Assembly (NCBI GenBank): GCA_903772945.1
Contig: CAICTM010001117.1
Location: forward strand, 1 to 36,792
DNA from: Seminavis robusta
Lineage: Eukaryota; Bacillariophyta; Bacillariophyceae; Naviculales; Naviculaceae
Direction of reading: 5' to 3'
DNA: 36,792 nt
Part shown: positions 29,500 through 36,792 of the stretch, piece by piece
Position numbering within the stretch: position 1 is the first letter of the stretch
Layout: every line of letters begins with the position of its first letter
Made by a program: the position numbers and the translations under genes
Notes under the pieces: generated by a model
Seen by the model: the letters and a program-made list of their open reading frames with translations, nothing else
The model's database searches: none
Told to the model about the DNA's origin: nothing

Positions 29500-31878
29500 T
29501 CATGGTTGTCGTTTGATGAAATCCCAGTTTGGCAGACTATCCTCAAAGTCAAGCATGTTCCCAATGAGCTGACCTCCGTGGAGAATGGCCATTCCGCCAA
29601 TGAATCTGGAGAACCCTCCAGTTGACAACATGTACCGTTTGGCATAGCTCATGAAGTAGAAGTCTTTGTCAGCATCTCCATTGTCCAGTTGCAGCTCTAC
29701 TACCCTTCCAGCCTTGGCCAGACCCCTTTGTAAGCAGTTGGCATAAACCCTGCTCTTCTTGAATACATGTGGCTTGTGAGAGCCGCCAACAATCACCACC
29801 TTGGCATCGGAATAGTTTTTCAAATCATCCAAATATCCATATACGCTCCGGACGGATCTGACTCTCCTCTTCTTGGCTCCAGGGTGATTTCCAATGCCCC
29901 CTTTGATGAGGAGGGTACCAACATCTTCTCCTGTATAATCCACCACATCTCCCAATCTGAGATGAATGATAATGTCATTTGGATCTGGTTTGATGAAACC
30001 TTCTCTTTGACCAAATATTTCCAACACTTGATCCACAATAGTGTAGTTCGCGGTGTTGAAGGGACATGCAAGTTCACTGTAATATCCAGCAATGGTCAAA
30101 TTGAAATTTTTGTCTCTTTTGAAGTTTGGGGCGAAAATCTTCCTCTGCCTACCAGGAAGCCCAAGGTTGCATTTGTTGCATTTTTTGATGCAGTCTCCCA
30201 ACGCATAGTCCGGTCGAAGGGTTGGGAAAGGTTTCACAATGGTATCATCAGTTTCCAAAGTGCTGGCACAGCTGCGAAGCCACTCTTTGGAAGGAGGTGA
30301 GTGTTTCATGCGCTCATAGTCCTCCAAAGTTAGCTTTGGGTCAAACACATCTTCCGAATTGGGGCCAGCAGCATCTGAACTTATCGGAGGATTGGCAGGA
30401 TGTGAGGACTGATTCTGTGCTGCTGGTTGTTGTTGCTCTACCGGTTGCTGTCCTGCTGGTTGTTGTTGTGGCTGCTGTTCCAGTGGTTGTTGCTCCGTCG
30501 GTTCGTCTACAGTTGATTGCTCTTGTTGTACTTCTTGTTGTTGTACTGGTGTAATATCCAGACCGGCCTCTGCAATGTCAAACTGGTTTCCGACAATTTC
30601 ACCTCCATGCCTCAATGCCATGGCTCCAGCAATCCTGGAATAATCTGCAGAGGACAGCACAAGCTTTTTGGCATAACTCATAAAGTAGAAATCCTTGTCG
30701 GCATCTCCACTGTCCAAATGCAGTTCCACCACTCTACCAGCTTTGGCCAGGCCTCTCTGAAGACAGTTGGCATAGACTCTTGCCTTTTCAAATAATTCTG
30801 GTTTGTTGTGTGATCCGCCACCCACGAAAACCAGTTTGGCATCGGGATGTTGGGATAGCTCCTCTAGATAGTCGTAAAGACTCCGAAGCGTTTTAAGCTT
30901 TGCGTTTTTGGCTTCAGGCTGATCACTTTCAACAGCACCTTGTGTCAGGAGATCTCCGACTGAGGAATCTGTGATTGTGTCCACACCATCTCCGAGTGGA
31001 AGATGAATGACAATGTCATTGGGATCCGGCTTGACAAAGCCCTCTCTTTGACCAACTATTTTCAGAATCCGATCCACAACAGTCAGATTTTGTTTATTGT
31101 TGGGGCAGGCAAATGCATTATAGTAAAATGCAATGGTTCTGTTGTTGGAATTTGAGTTTTGCTTATTGTCAATAGTGCACTGGTTGCAGTGTGTTATACA
31201 GTCCCCCAAGGAATAGCCGGGAATAGTGATTGGAAAGGGCTTGAGGATATTGCTATCCTGCTGTAATGTTTTGGCACAGTTGTGCATCCATTCTTTGGAA
31301 GGTATCGACGGATCGAGAAAGATGTAATCATCCGGCAATAAATTTGGATCAAACACGTCGTCGTGATTGGTAGTGTCTGCAGCTGCTGCTTGATTGCTCG
31401 GAATTGGCGGCTGCTCTGGCGTGTCTTGTGATTTGTCAGATGATGGAGTAGTGGGTTCCACTAGTTGAAATTTGGAGTCTTGCGTCGTCAAATTCGAGTC
31501 GGTCGCATTACTATCAGGAAGAAGTAATGGTGGTTGGCCATTTTCCACTGTGACGCCGGATCGTTGCTGGGTTTGCTGTTGGGTCGATGCCGCCATATGT
31601 ATTACTTTGCCGTCACGGACGATTGCAAATGGATCCTTGCTGGCTCTACTACTTTGAACTGTACTAGTAGAGTTGCTGCTGCTGCTGTTGGAGAAACTTG
31701 CTTTTATTGCAATGCTGTGGTTCTTGGGAGTCACACTTATGTTTCGTTCTAGCTCGACGGTACTGGCGATATCCAACGACACCATCACAAGCCTTTCTCG
31801 TATCAGATCCCAGGCAGTCGATACGGCAATCAACACCATGATCACAAAGACGAACACCCTATTGGTATTAGAAGACAT
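29500..31878 (-). CDS. Type II membrane protein with two tandem glycosyltransferase-like domains (792 aa)
   Basis: I start at ATG 31876-31878, which puts the membrane anchor near the N-terminus (about residues 8-23, VFVFVIMVLIAVSTAW); the longer frame has no earlier ATG. After a Ser/Thr/Asn-rich stalk come two homologous domains, encoded at about 30580-31300 and 29525-30300, joined by a Gln/Pro-rich linker (about 30345-30560). Both carry KPFP, LGDCI plus clustered Cys, VGQREGF or FGQREGF, KPDPNDI(V/I)IHL, YANCLQRGLAKAGRVVEL, GDADKDFYFMSYAK and a final GGxxxGN. The second has IIHLRLGD, resembling the HxRxGD-type motif of fucosyltransferase-like enzymes. The first has VIHLPLGD, with Pro in place of the Arg. 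The protein is probably Golgi-located and acts on sugars; donor and acceptor are unknown. Catalysis by only the second domain is inference. Confidence 0.82.
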   Translation of the reverse strand: MSSNTNRVFVFVIMVLIAVSTAWDLIRERLVMVSLDIASTVELERNISVTPKNHSIAIKASFSNSSSSNSTSTVQSSRASKDPFAIVRDGKVIHMAASTQQQTQQRSGVTVENGQPPLLLPDSNATDSNLTTQDSKFQLVEPTTPSSDKSQDTPEQPPIPSNQAAAADTTNHDDVFDPNLLPDDYIFLDPSIPSKEWMHNCAKTLQQDSNILKPFPITIPGYSLGDCITHCNQCTIDNKQNSNSNNRTIAFYYNAFACPNNKQNLTVVDRILKIVGQREGFVKPDPNDIVIHLPLGDGVDTITDSSVGDLLTQGAVESDQPEAKNAKLKTLRSLYDYLEELSQHPDAKLVFVGGGSHNKPELFEKARVYANCLQRGLAKAGRVVELHLDSGDADKDFYFMSYAKKLVLSSADYSRIAGAMALRHGGEIVGNQFDIAEAGLDITPVQQQEVQQEQSTVDEPTEQQPLEQQPQQQPAGQQPVEQQQPAAQNQSSHPANPPISSDAAGPNSEDVFDPKLTLEDYERMKHSPPSKEWLRSCASTLETDDTIVKPFPTLRPDYALGDCIKKCNKCNLGLPGRQRKIFAPNFKRDKNFNLTIAGYYSELACPFNTANYTIVDQVLEIFGQREGFIKPDPNDIIIHLRLGDVVDYTGEDVGTLLIKGGIGNHPGAKKRRVRSVRSVYGYLDDLKNYSDAKVVIVGGSHKPHVFKKSRVYANCLQRGLAKAGRVVELQLDNGDADKDFYFMSYAKRYMLSTGGFSRFIGGMAILHGGQLIGNMLDFEDSLPNWDFIKRQP
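30345..30560 (-). repeat. Gln/Pro-rich linker between the two domains
   Basis: On the minus strand this encodes a low-complexity run rich in QQP and QQQ between the two glycosyltransferase-like domains. It is likely a flexible spacer. Confidence 0.75.
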
Positions 31879-32641
31879 CTTGGCCGCATGTGGATGGGTG
31901 ATCGAGTGGTTTGTAATGGAGCGAGCGACCGAGCCACAAAATGCCACCAGTGTCCGAGAAGCCAGTTGAGCCGGTTTGGTGATTTTGCCGCGTTCGATCT
32001 ACCAATACTTTCTCAGGGCTCAAACGCTACAAGTCCCTTGCTAGCTACGGTAGAAGATACACCTCCCACACTGTGTAGCTAGGAAGACTGTAGTAGATTG
32101 CGAAAGAGGGGCTTCTATAGGGTAGGGAGTAGGGAGGTTATTCACCGAAGCCAACGAGGGCCACGATTAATTAAGCAAAGAAGAGTCGAGTCCACACTCT
32201 GGTAGCTAGCTAGTACCTGTGATCAGGGAGATGAATTGAGGACCAAGCAACGCACGGAGAAGATAGATGAGGCTGATTTCGACAGCAGGCAGAGCATCCG
32301 GACTGTATCGATCCTCAGTACCGTACTTTCTCACTACAGACTGTACTAGCTAGTACAGTACAGTACCGGCAGTCCCTCTCAACACGGAGAAGACTGATGA
32401 TTTCGGCAGCAGAGCATCTGGAATGTCTTGCTTTGCTCAGATGCATCCATCATGGCATCATGGCTCGAGACTACGGTACCGCCAAACATCAGCAACAGAA
32501 ACCAGTCAAAATTTCACAAACTAATCCATTTAGCAATGTTACATTCTCTAGCGTACAGGTGCCATGCTGCTCCCAAAAGTGTGGTGAACTCATAGAACAA
32601 CTACCCACTACCGATGCGAGCCTCCTTTGGCAATTATCTAT
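31879..32641. other. Intergenic DNA; start of a duplicated flank
   Basis: About 32100-32300 is homologous in order and sequence to about 33505-33715 (shared words include GAGTAGGGA, GAAGCCA, AGCAAAGAA, ATTGAGGACCA and CACGGAGA). A smaller degenerate direct repeat links 32252-32301 with 32382-32421. These are remnants of the duplication that made the Cys-rich gene pair. No gene is seen. Confidence 0.65.
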
Positions 32642-33073
32642 CTAGCTATCATAGCCCATTGTGGGTTGACACAAGCTCATGGAGAAGAAATCTGCATCAG
32701 CATACTCCAAGATACCATCTTCTTCATCTTCTTCCTTGGCTTCTTGCTCTGACATTCTTGATGGGAAAAAATCACTAACATTCTGGCAGTAGGTAAAGTC
32801 AGTGTCGGGGAAACAGGCTGGGCAGTGGGAGTTATCACCACAAGGAACGCAGCAACAGTCGTTGACGGAAACAAAGGTGCTCATGTTGTAGCAATAATTG
32901 GGTTGTTCGCAAAAGCAGCCCAAGAAGGAGTCCAGTAGAATATCCATCAATCCTTGTTCGGACTCGGATTTACCAAGAGCTGCTTCGGCGGCAGCGTCAT
33001 TCTTGGCCGCGAAAGCTGCAGCGGCTGCGGCGGAGTGAGCGGCACCTTCCGTTGACATCATAGAGGACACCAT
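32642..33073 (-). CDS. Small acidic Cys-rich protein, tandem copy 1 (143 aa)
   Basis: I do not recognise a family. The N-terminus is Ala-rich (residues 11-35), followed by an amphipathic LMDILLDSFLG segment. Next comes a cluster of about 12 Cys in 50 residues: FCEQPNYC, DCCCVPC, GDNSHCPACFP and a later Cys. The C-terminal third is acidic (EEDEEDGILEY) and ends SLCQPTMGYDS. The copy at 33968-34369 shares order and spacing: FCEQP, CCCxPCxDN, CPACFPxT, SRMS, ILEY and CxPT. No signal peptide or membrane segment is obvious, so the Cys may bind metal rather than form extracellular disulfides. The first ATG (33073) is used; the paralog suggests that a Met about five residues in could also be the start. 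Confidence 0.8.
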   Translation of the reverse strand: MVSSMMSTEGAAHSAAAAAAFAAKNDAAAEAALGKSESEQGLMDILLDSFLGCFCEQPNYCYNMSTFVSVNDCCCVPCGDNSHCPACFPDTDFTYCQNVSDFFPSRMSEQEAKEEDEEDGILEYADADFFSMSLCQPTMGYDS

Positions 33074-33967
33074 GGCAAAGATGTTTGTCTGTCAGATGGC
33101 AATGTCACGAAAGTCATACAGACAACAACAAAGAAGAAGTTACTATGGGTTAGAGAGGGAACAGAAAACATGGATAAAAATGAAGGCCTAAAGGCTTCTG
33201 ACAGACAGCTGCTGAGGTCGTCTTATTCTCGGTGGATGATCGATTGAGTGGAGGGGCGACGAGCCGACTTGCAAGACCAATAAGTGCCGATGAAAACATA
33301 GGCATCTGGGCCAAAAATAAATACCTGAAGGTACGCGGGCAATTTCACCTGCTGGGCGGACTCACAACGGCAGGCAATGTGCCGAGCAACACTGCGGCAA
33401 CCAGCAAGCCGCACCTCCCACTGCTCATCTCGCTCCTGTCCATTATGAAATTCGAAAGCACCATCTGATTACTAGAATCTGGCTCCTGCCCATCATGGCA
33501 TCGAATGCGAAAGCAGACTAGCTTGCTTGCTACCTAGCTAGCAGATACATAGGGGGGATTAGAGTAGGGAAATTATCTACGGAAGCCAGCCTGGGCCAGG
33601 CTTAAGCAAAGAACAGTCGAAATTCAGGACTAGGTTCTGTGGGATCAGGGGCAAGAAATTGAGGACCAGTACGGGGGCCAAATGGTTTGGCTTTGCGAGA
33701 TCCACGGAGACATAAATGGGTAGCTTTCACAAGGGTAGCTAGCAGATTGCTTGAGTAAACCTAGACTACTAGTAAGTCGATGCCACCCTCGTCATCGTCG
33801 CCATCTTCTAGCTTCTTGGATTCATGAAAAGACACCGGAGACTTGGACTCTTTAGCTAACAGAATATCAATGTTACACGCTGAACGCTCCCAAGATGGAT
33901 TTCTTGATACCACTCTCACACCTCACTGGCCGAAGCAACTAACGTATGGTTCAGAATTGTCATAATG
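33074..33967. other. Intergenic DNA between Cys-rich copies, partly duplicated
   Basis: It holds the upstream region of copy 1, including GTTACTATGGGTTAGAGAGG at 33139-33158, and the downstream flank of copy 2 (33505-33715), homologous to 32100-32300. A roughly 36-base degenerate tandem repeat lies at 33427-33462 and 33480-33516. No gene seen. Confidence 0.65.
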
Positions 33968-34369
33968 TCAGCCATTCACTGTGGGGCGACAGAAAGTCAT
34001 GGGGAAAAAAGCTGTATCATACTCCAAGATGTCATCATCTTCTTCTTCCTTGGTTTCTACCACTGACATCCTTGATGGCAATACCTTCATTGAATTGCTG
34101 ACACCTCCGCAACAGGCAATGCCAGTGTGGGGGAAACATGCTGGACAGGTCAAATTATCTTCACAAGGAAGACAGCAACAGTTGTTGACTGTAGTATCGG
34201 TGGTACAGCAGCAATCAGGTTGCTCGCAGAAACTGCCCAGAATGGAATCCAAAAGAGAATCCAACAATCCTGCATTGGCGTCGCTTGGCTCGAGAACTTC
34301 AGACGAGGCAGTGTCATCATTCTTTGACGGCAAGGCCGCATCAGAAGAAGGAGAAGAGTGTATATCCAT
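33968..34369 (-). CDS. Small acidic Cys-rich protein, tandem copy 2 (133 aa)
   Basis: Paralog of 32642-33073 in the same orientation. The start is ATG 34367-34369; the longer frame begins at a TTG. The conserved core is GLLDSLLDSILG then SFCEQPDCCC, NNCCCLPC, EDNLTCPACFPHT, a CC pair, LPSRMS, an acidic EEEDDDILEY and FCRPT near the end. Copy 2 has an extra CC pair and a shorter, less Ala-rich N-terminus. Divergence is clear but all core motifs remain, so both copies look under constraint. Function unknown. Confidence 0.8.
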   Translation of the reverse strand: MDIHSSPSSDAALPSKNDDTASSEVLEPSDANAGLLDSLLDSILGSFCEQPDCCCTTDTTVNNCCCLPCEDNLTCPACFPHTGIACCGGVSNSMKVLPSRMSVVETKEEEDDDILEYDTAFFPMTFCRPTVNG

Positions 34370-34550
34370 GGCAAGCAAAAACCCCAGCAAACGTGACAAT
34401 CAAGGCGCTTCCATTGATTTATGGAGTGAAATGGAATGGAATGGAAGTGATGGTGAGTCAAAACATGAGCCACAACGAAGATGTTGCAACGGAGGGTTGC
34501 TTTGTGCATGTGACGAAGGAGGACATCCATGACTATTTATAATGCGTGCT

Positions 34551-34636
34551 GTTGGTTGCTTAGATGAGTAATGGTTACTATGGCTTAGAGAGTGGAGGTT
34601 GCTTAGATGACTAATACGTGGTGTTGGTTGCTTAGT
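34551..34636. repeat. Three copies of (G)GTTGCTTAGATGA upstream of Cys-rich copy 2
   Basis: Copies lie at about 34551-34571, 34595-34614 and 34623-34636; the last keeps only GTTGGTTGCTTAG. The conserved word GTTACTATGGCTTAGAGAG (34574-34592) sits between the first two. These lie about 180 to 270 bases before the ATG of copy 2. Confidence 0.7.
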
Positions 34637-34817
34637 CTGTTTGCGCCAAAAAAAATGCAACGAAAACGTCGGTGATGCATGTGGCGCAGCGCACCTCTTG
34701 GTCCATGTACGGTGCGAAGGTTTAGAGCGCCGGAGGATCTGAAAACAAACGGGCTGCGCCAGCTACCGTACCAGGTACCTGGTAGCAAGTGTGACCGAAC
34801 CACAGCAGTGCTGTCAC

Positions 34818-34861
34818 GAGTCGAGTCAAGAGTCGAGTCAAGAGTCGAGTCATGAGTCGAC
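34818..34861. repeat. 12-base tandem repeat GAGTCGAGTCAA
   Basis: Three and two-thirds units at 34818-34829, 34830-34841, 34842-34853 (last base T) and 34854-34861. Confidence 0.95.
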
Positions 34862-35714
34862 TCGAGGCCAGGCAGCAGACAGGCAGCCCGATCGTATGTA
34901 CCGAGGCTCCTTGGTACCAGTACCAGTACTGCAAAACTGATCCAAAAGAATGATGCTTCCAGCTGGGAAAGCTGTCCAGTATGACTTGATATGGATTCCT
35001 GTATCCGGTTCTGATGAAAACTGAGTGTTCTGCGGTAGCTCATAAGGAAGAGCTGATTTGGCATTGTGCCAGCCCGGTTGTTTGAATCCAACCACAAGAC
35101 CACAAGTGTTGGTAGATGCCCTGATCATCAGAAGTTGCGGGCCCAGGCTCTGTGAGAAGGAAGAACTTAGAGATAGTCTGAGTAGATTATGTCAATGTGT
35201 TTCTCCCCTCCAAAAGAAGGGTTTGTTCCACATAGAGCTAACCAGCTTCAAGAGGTGAATAGGATGACGTGCCATTTTCCAGCTCCTACAATAAATGGAT
35301 TCCATTCCAGAAGCAAAGCGCAACGGTGCCCTCGGAGAGATGGTGGCTATAGCTTCCAGTGGTTTGTTTGAAGTCAATCCCTAACACGATCAGAGACGGT
35401 CTGCGCCAAGAAACAAAACAGAATAGGGTGTCTCTCTTATTTGGCTGGGCCTGGATTTGCTAACATGGACTGGTTGTCTGGTAATTAAAGATGTACACTT
35501 TCGAACCAGTACCCGATAGTGCTGCTACACACGACCGCCGTCTAAGAAGCCTGATATGACCTTTGGTCAAGATAAGGGGCAAACAGTAGTAGGTCAAAAT
35601 TTGACATAGACATGGTCTCGTCTTACAAAGGATTATGTCCTAGGTAGCAATATGGACCTTTTCCCCCAATTCAGAAGGTGAAGCTTGGATTCCAGCACAG
35701 AACAGAAATCTAGA

Positions 35715-35874
35715 ATCAGGACGAAAGCAAGCCACTTAGCAACTTGTCAGGCAGCCAGCTTTCTGCCTACGTTCTTCAATTCAGAAGGTGTTTGTCATGT
35801 GCACTGTGTAATTTCGGCAGAAAGCCAACTGCCAGACAAATTGCTAAGTGGCTGACCTTCCTCGTGATCAGGAC
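35715..35874. mobile_element. Possible foldback/MITE element: 38-base imperfect hairpin inside 8-base direct repeats
   Basis: Arms at 35730-35767 and 35816-35853 pair at 33 of 38 positions around a 48-base loop, with weaker pairing extending outwards to about 35715-35868. The sequence ATCAGGAC occurs at 35715-35722 and 35867-35874, just outside the arms, as an 8-base target duplication would. No ORF lies inside. A small non-autonomous element or a transcribed hairpin are both possible. Confidence 0.6.
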
Positions 35875-35914
35875 CATTCTGTTGTAGATCAGGCCGTGCG
35901 CAATACAGAATGGT
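35873..35914. repeat. 10-base inverted repeat ACCATTCTGT / ACAGAATGGT
   Basis: Perfect 10-base arms at 35873-35882 and 35905-35914 around a 22-base loop, immediately right of the larger hairpin. There is no T-run, so it is not an obvious terminator. Confidence 0.7.
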
Positions 35915-36331
35915 AAGAACCTTAGACTACAGAATTAGAAGAAAAATAGAGTTGAAATAATAACATACTAGGAGAGAATTAGGATTTAAAACGTAGTGGG
36001 AACGGGTCATGGAAAATAACATATCATGACCAACACATGCTTAAAATACGGGGCCTTGTACAGATTGCATTCCACGTGCACGATGCACCACGAAATGCTA
36101 GTCTACCTCTCAACTATAGGCCAAGGTCCACCAACAGGTCAAGAGTACAGTTTCGAAACAAGTTGGTGTGGGGATGCAAAATAACCAGATGAGCGACGCC
36201 TGCAACCGACGAAATCAACTACAATCATATGCGGCGACTGGATCTGTACCGAAAGCGGCCTACGAACATGCCAGGCATCAGATAGTTCAGGCCCAAAAAA
36301 TTCCAGTGCTGCAGCTCCCCTAGATTAATCA

Positions 36332-36792
36332 TCAAGTGGTGCTGGCTCTCTTCCTCTTTTGCGCTTTTCGTGCCTCCTCTGATGCCTCGCGCTTTCGCTT
36401 CTGGGAGTCTAATTTCAGTTGATAGGTTGCCGAAGCTTTGTCATGTTTACTTTCGCCATAGCCCTCGTCATGTTGCGGTTTCTTGAAATGTATAGTTCGA
36501 GCGGCTTATGCTTGAAACGATGTGAGAAGGTGAGCCTATGTCGACGTAGATTGAGACTAGATGAATGGCAATGCGCGTGAACTTTGCGACGAAGTACCCA
36601 TGATTCATATTTCAGGTATGGCGCACAGACTGTTGCACCGAGAGTCTCCTCGACCTCTACGCGGGATTCACTTTCTCTTGTCCATGACGACGGGTCATGG
36701 ATACTGGGTAACTCCCACGTGCGCGCATTGTCATTATCAACGAACGAGAGTACATCTTGTATCAATTTCAACCAACCCCGTTCGCTGGTCTG
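36332..36792 (-). CDS. 3' end of an unknown gene, two predicted exons, truncated by window edge
   Basis: The frame is open from the right edge (36792). I predict exon 36598-36792, an intron 36482-36597 (donor GTACTT, acceptor TTTCAAG, phase 0) and a last exon 36332-36481 ending in TGA. Splicing joins LKYESW to KPQHDEGYGES and continues into a Lys/Arg/Glu-rich helical tail (QKRKREASEEARKAQKRKR) that looks like a nuclear or coiled-coil C-terminus. Without splicing the frame ends at 36415 after a less protein-like sequence. I recognise no domain in the visible 114 residues. The intron model rests only on splice consensus and on the quality of the downstream frame. Confidence 0.5.

Larger units (their letters stand above)
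34370..36331. other. Long intergenic region with repeats and a foldback element
   Basis: No convincing ORF is present in nearly 2 kb. It contains the upstream region of Cys-rich copy 2, three copies of a GTTGCTTAG word, a 12-base tandem array, a 14-base direct repeat (CAATTCAGAAGGTG at 35667-35680 and 35777-35790), a long hairpin and a 10-base inverted repeat, listed separately. Confidence 0.6.

Noticed and set aside
32397..32645. 82-codon plus-strand ORF
   Set aside because: Lies in a degenerate duplicated flank and has no domain.
1..36792. CRISPR array, bacterial operon or tRNA genes
   Set aside because: No regularly spaced repeats with unique spacers; introns and gene types are eukaryotic; I found no convincing T-loop plus acceptor-stem pattern by eye, although a proper scan was not possible.

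Overview
The window looks like nuclear DNA from a diatom, probably a raphid pennate species such as Seminavis; the genus is an impression, since I could search no database. Four things support this. Genes lie on both strands with short GT-AG introns of 86 to 153 bases. Two small proteins carry presequences of the diatom plastid type, a signal peptide cut just before a Phe. There are type II membrane leucine-rich repeat (LRR) proteins with a short cytosolic N-terminus and a Cys-rich C-terminus. Intergenic DNA is full of self-complementary words such as TAGCTAGCTAG and AGTACTAGTACT. A six-base run of N at 15390-15395 marks an assembly gap.

Layout. 1-11087: two diverged copies of one unnamed gene, both on the minus strand (1-2199 and 9322-11087), each broken in a different place. 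Between them lie a 523-base non-autonomous hAT-type element with an 8-base target duplication, a probable plastid-targeted protein with an internal duplication, and a spliced LRR membrane protein. 12.9-17.2 kb: a disordered protein with a poly-Asp run and tandem RRRS repeats, an ankyrin-like protein built of 27-residue repeats and interrupted by the gap, and a second small protein with a plastid-type presequence. 18.0-22.2 kb: a spliced fucosyltransferase-like type II membrane protein, divergent from a spliced class II histone deacetylase with a Cys-rich tail. 22.5-27.9 kb: two paralogous LRR membrane proteins flanking an opposite-strand secreted protein with a von Willebrand type D domain. 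28.4-31.9 kb: a broken EGF-like gene and a type II membrane protein with two tandem glycosyltransferase-like halves, one with an altered motif. 32.6-34.4 kb: a tandem pair of small acidic Cys-rich proteins of a family I do not recognise. 34.4-36.3 kb: intergenic DNA with a long imperfect hairpin flanked by 8-base direct repeats. The right edge holds the last two predicted exons of an unknown minus-strand gene.

How the genes relate. No operon-like pathway is visible. The recurring theme is secreted or membrane-exposed protein: three LRR proteins, a VWD protein, EGF-like modules and two Golgi-type glycosyltransferase-like proteins, which would fit cell-surface or extracellular-matrix biology. 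That link is inference from gene content. The strongest novelty candidates are the Cys-rich tandem pair, the reciprocally decayed gene pair, the double-module glycosyltransferase-like protein with one altered motif, and the small mobile or foldback elements.
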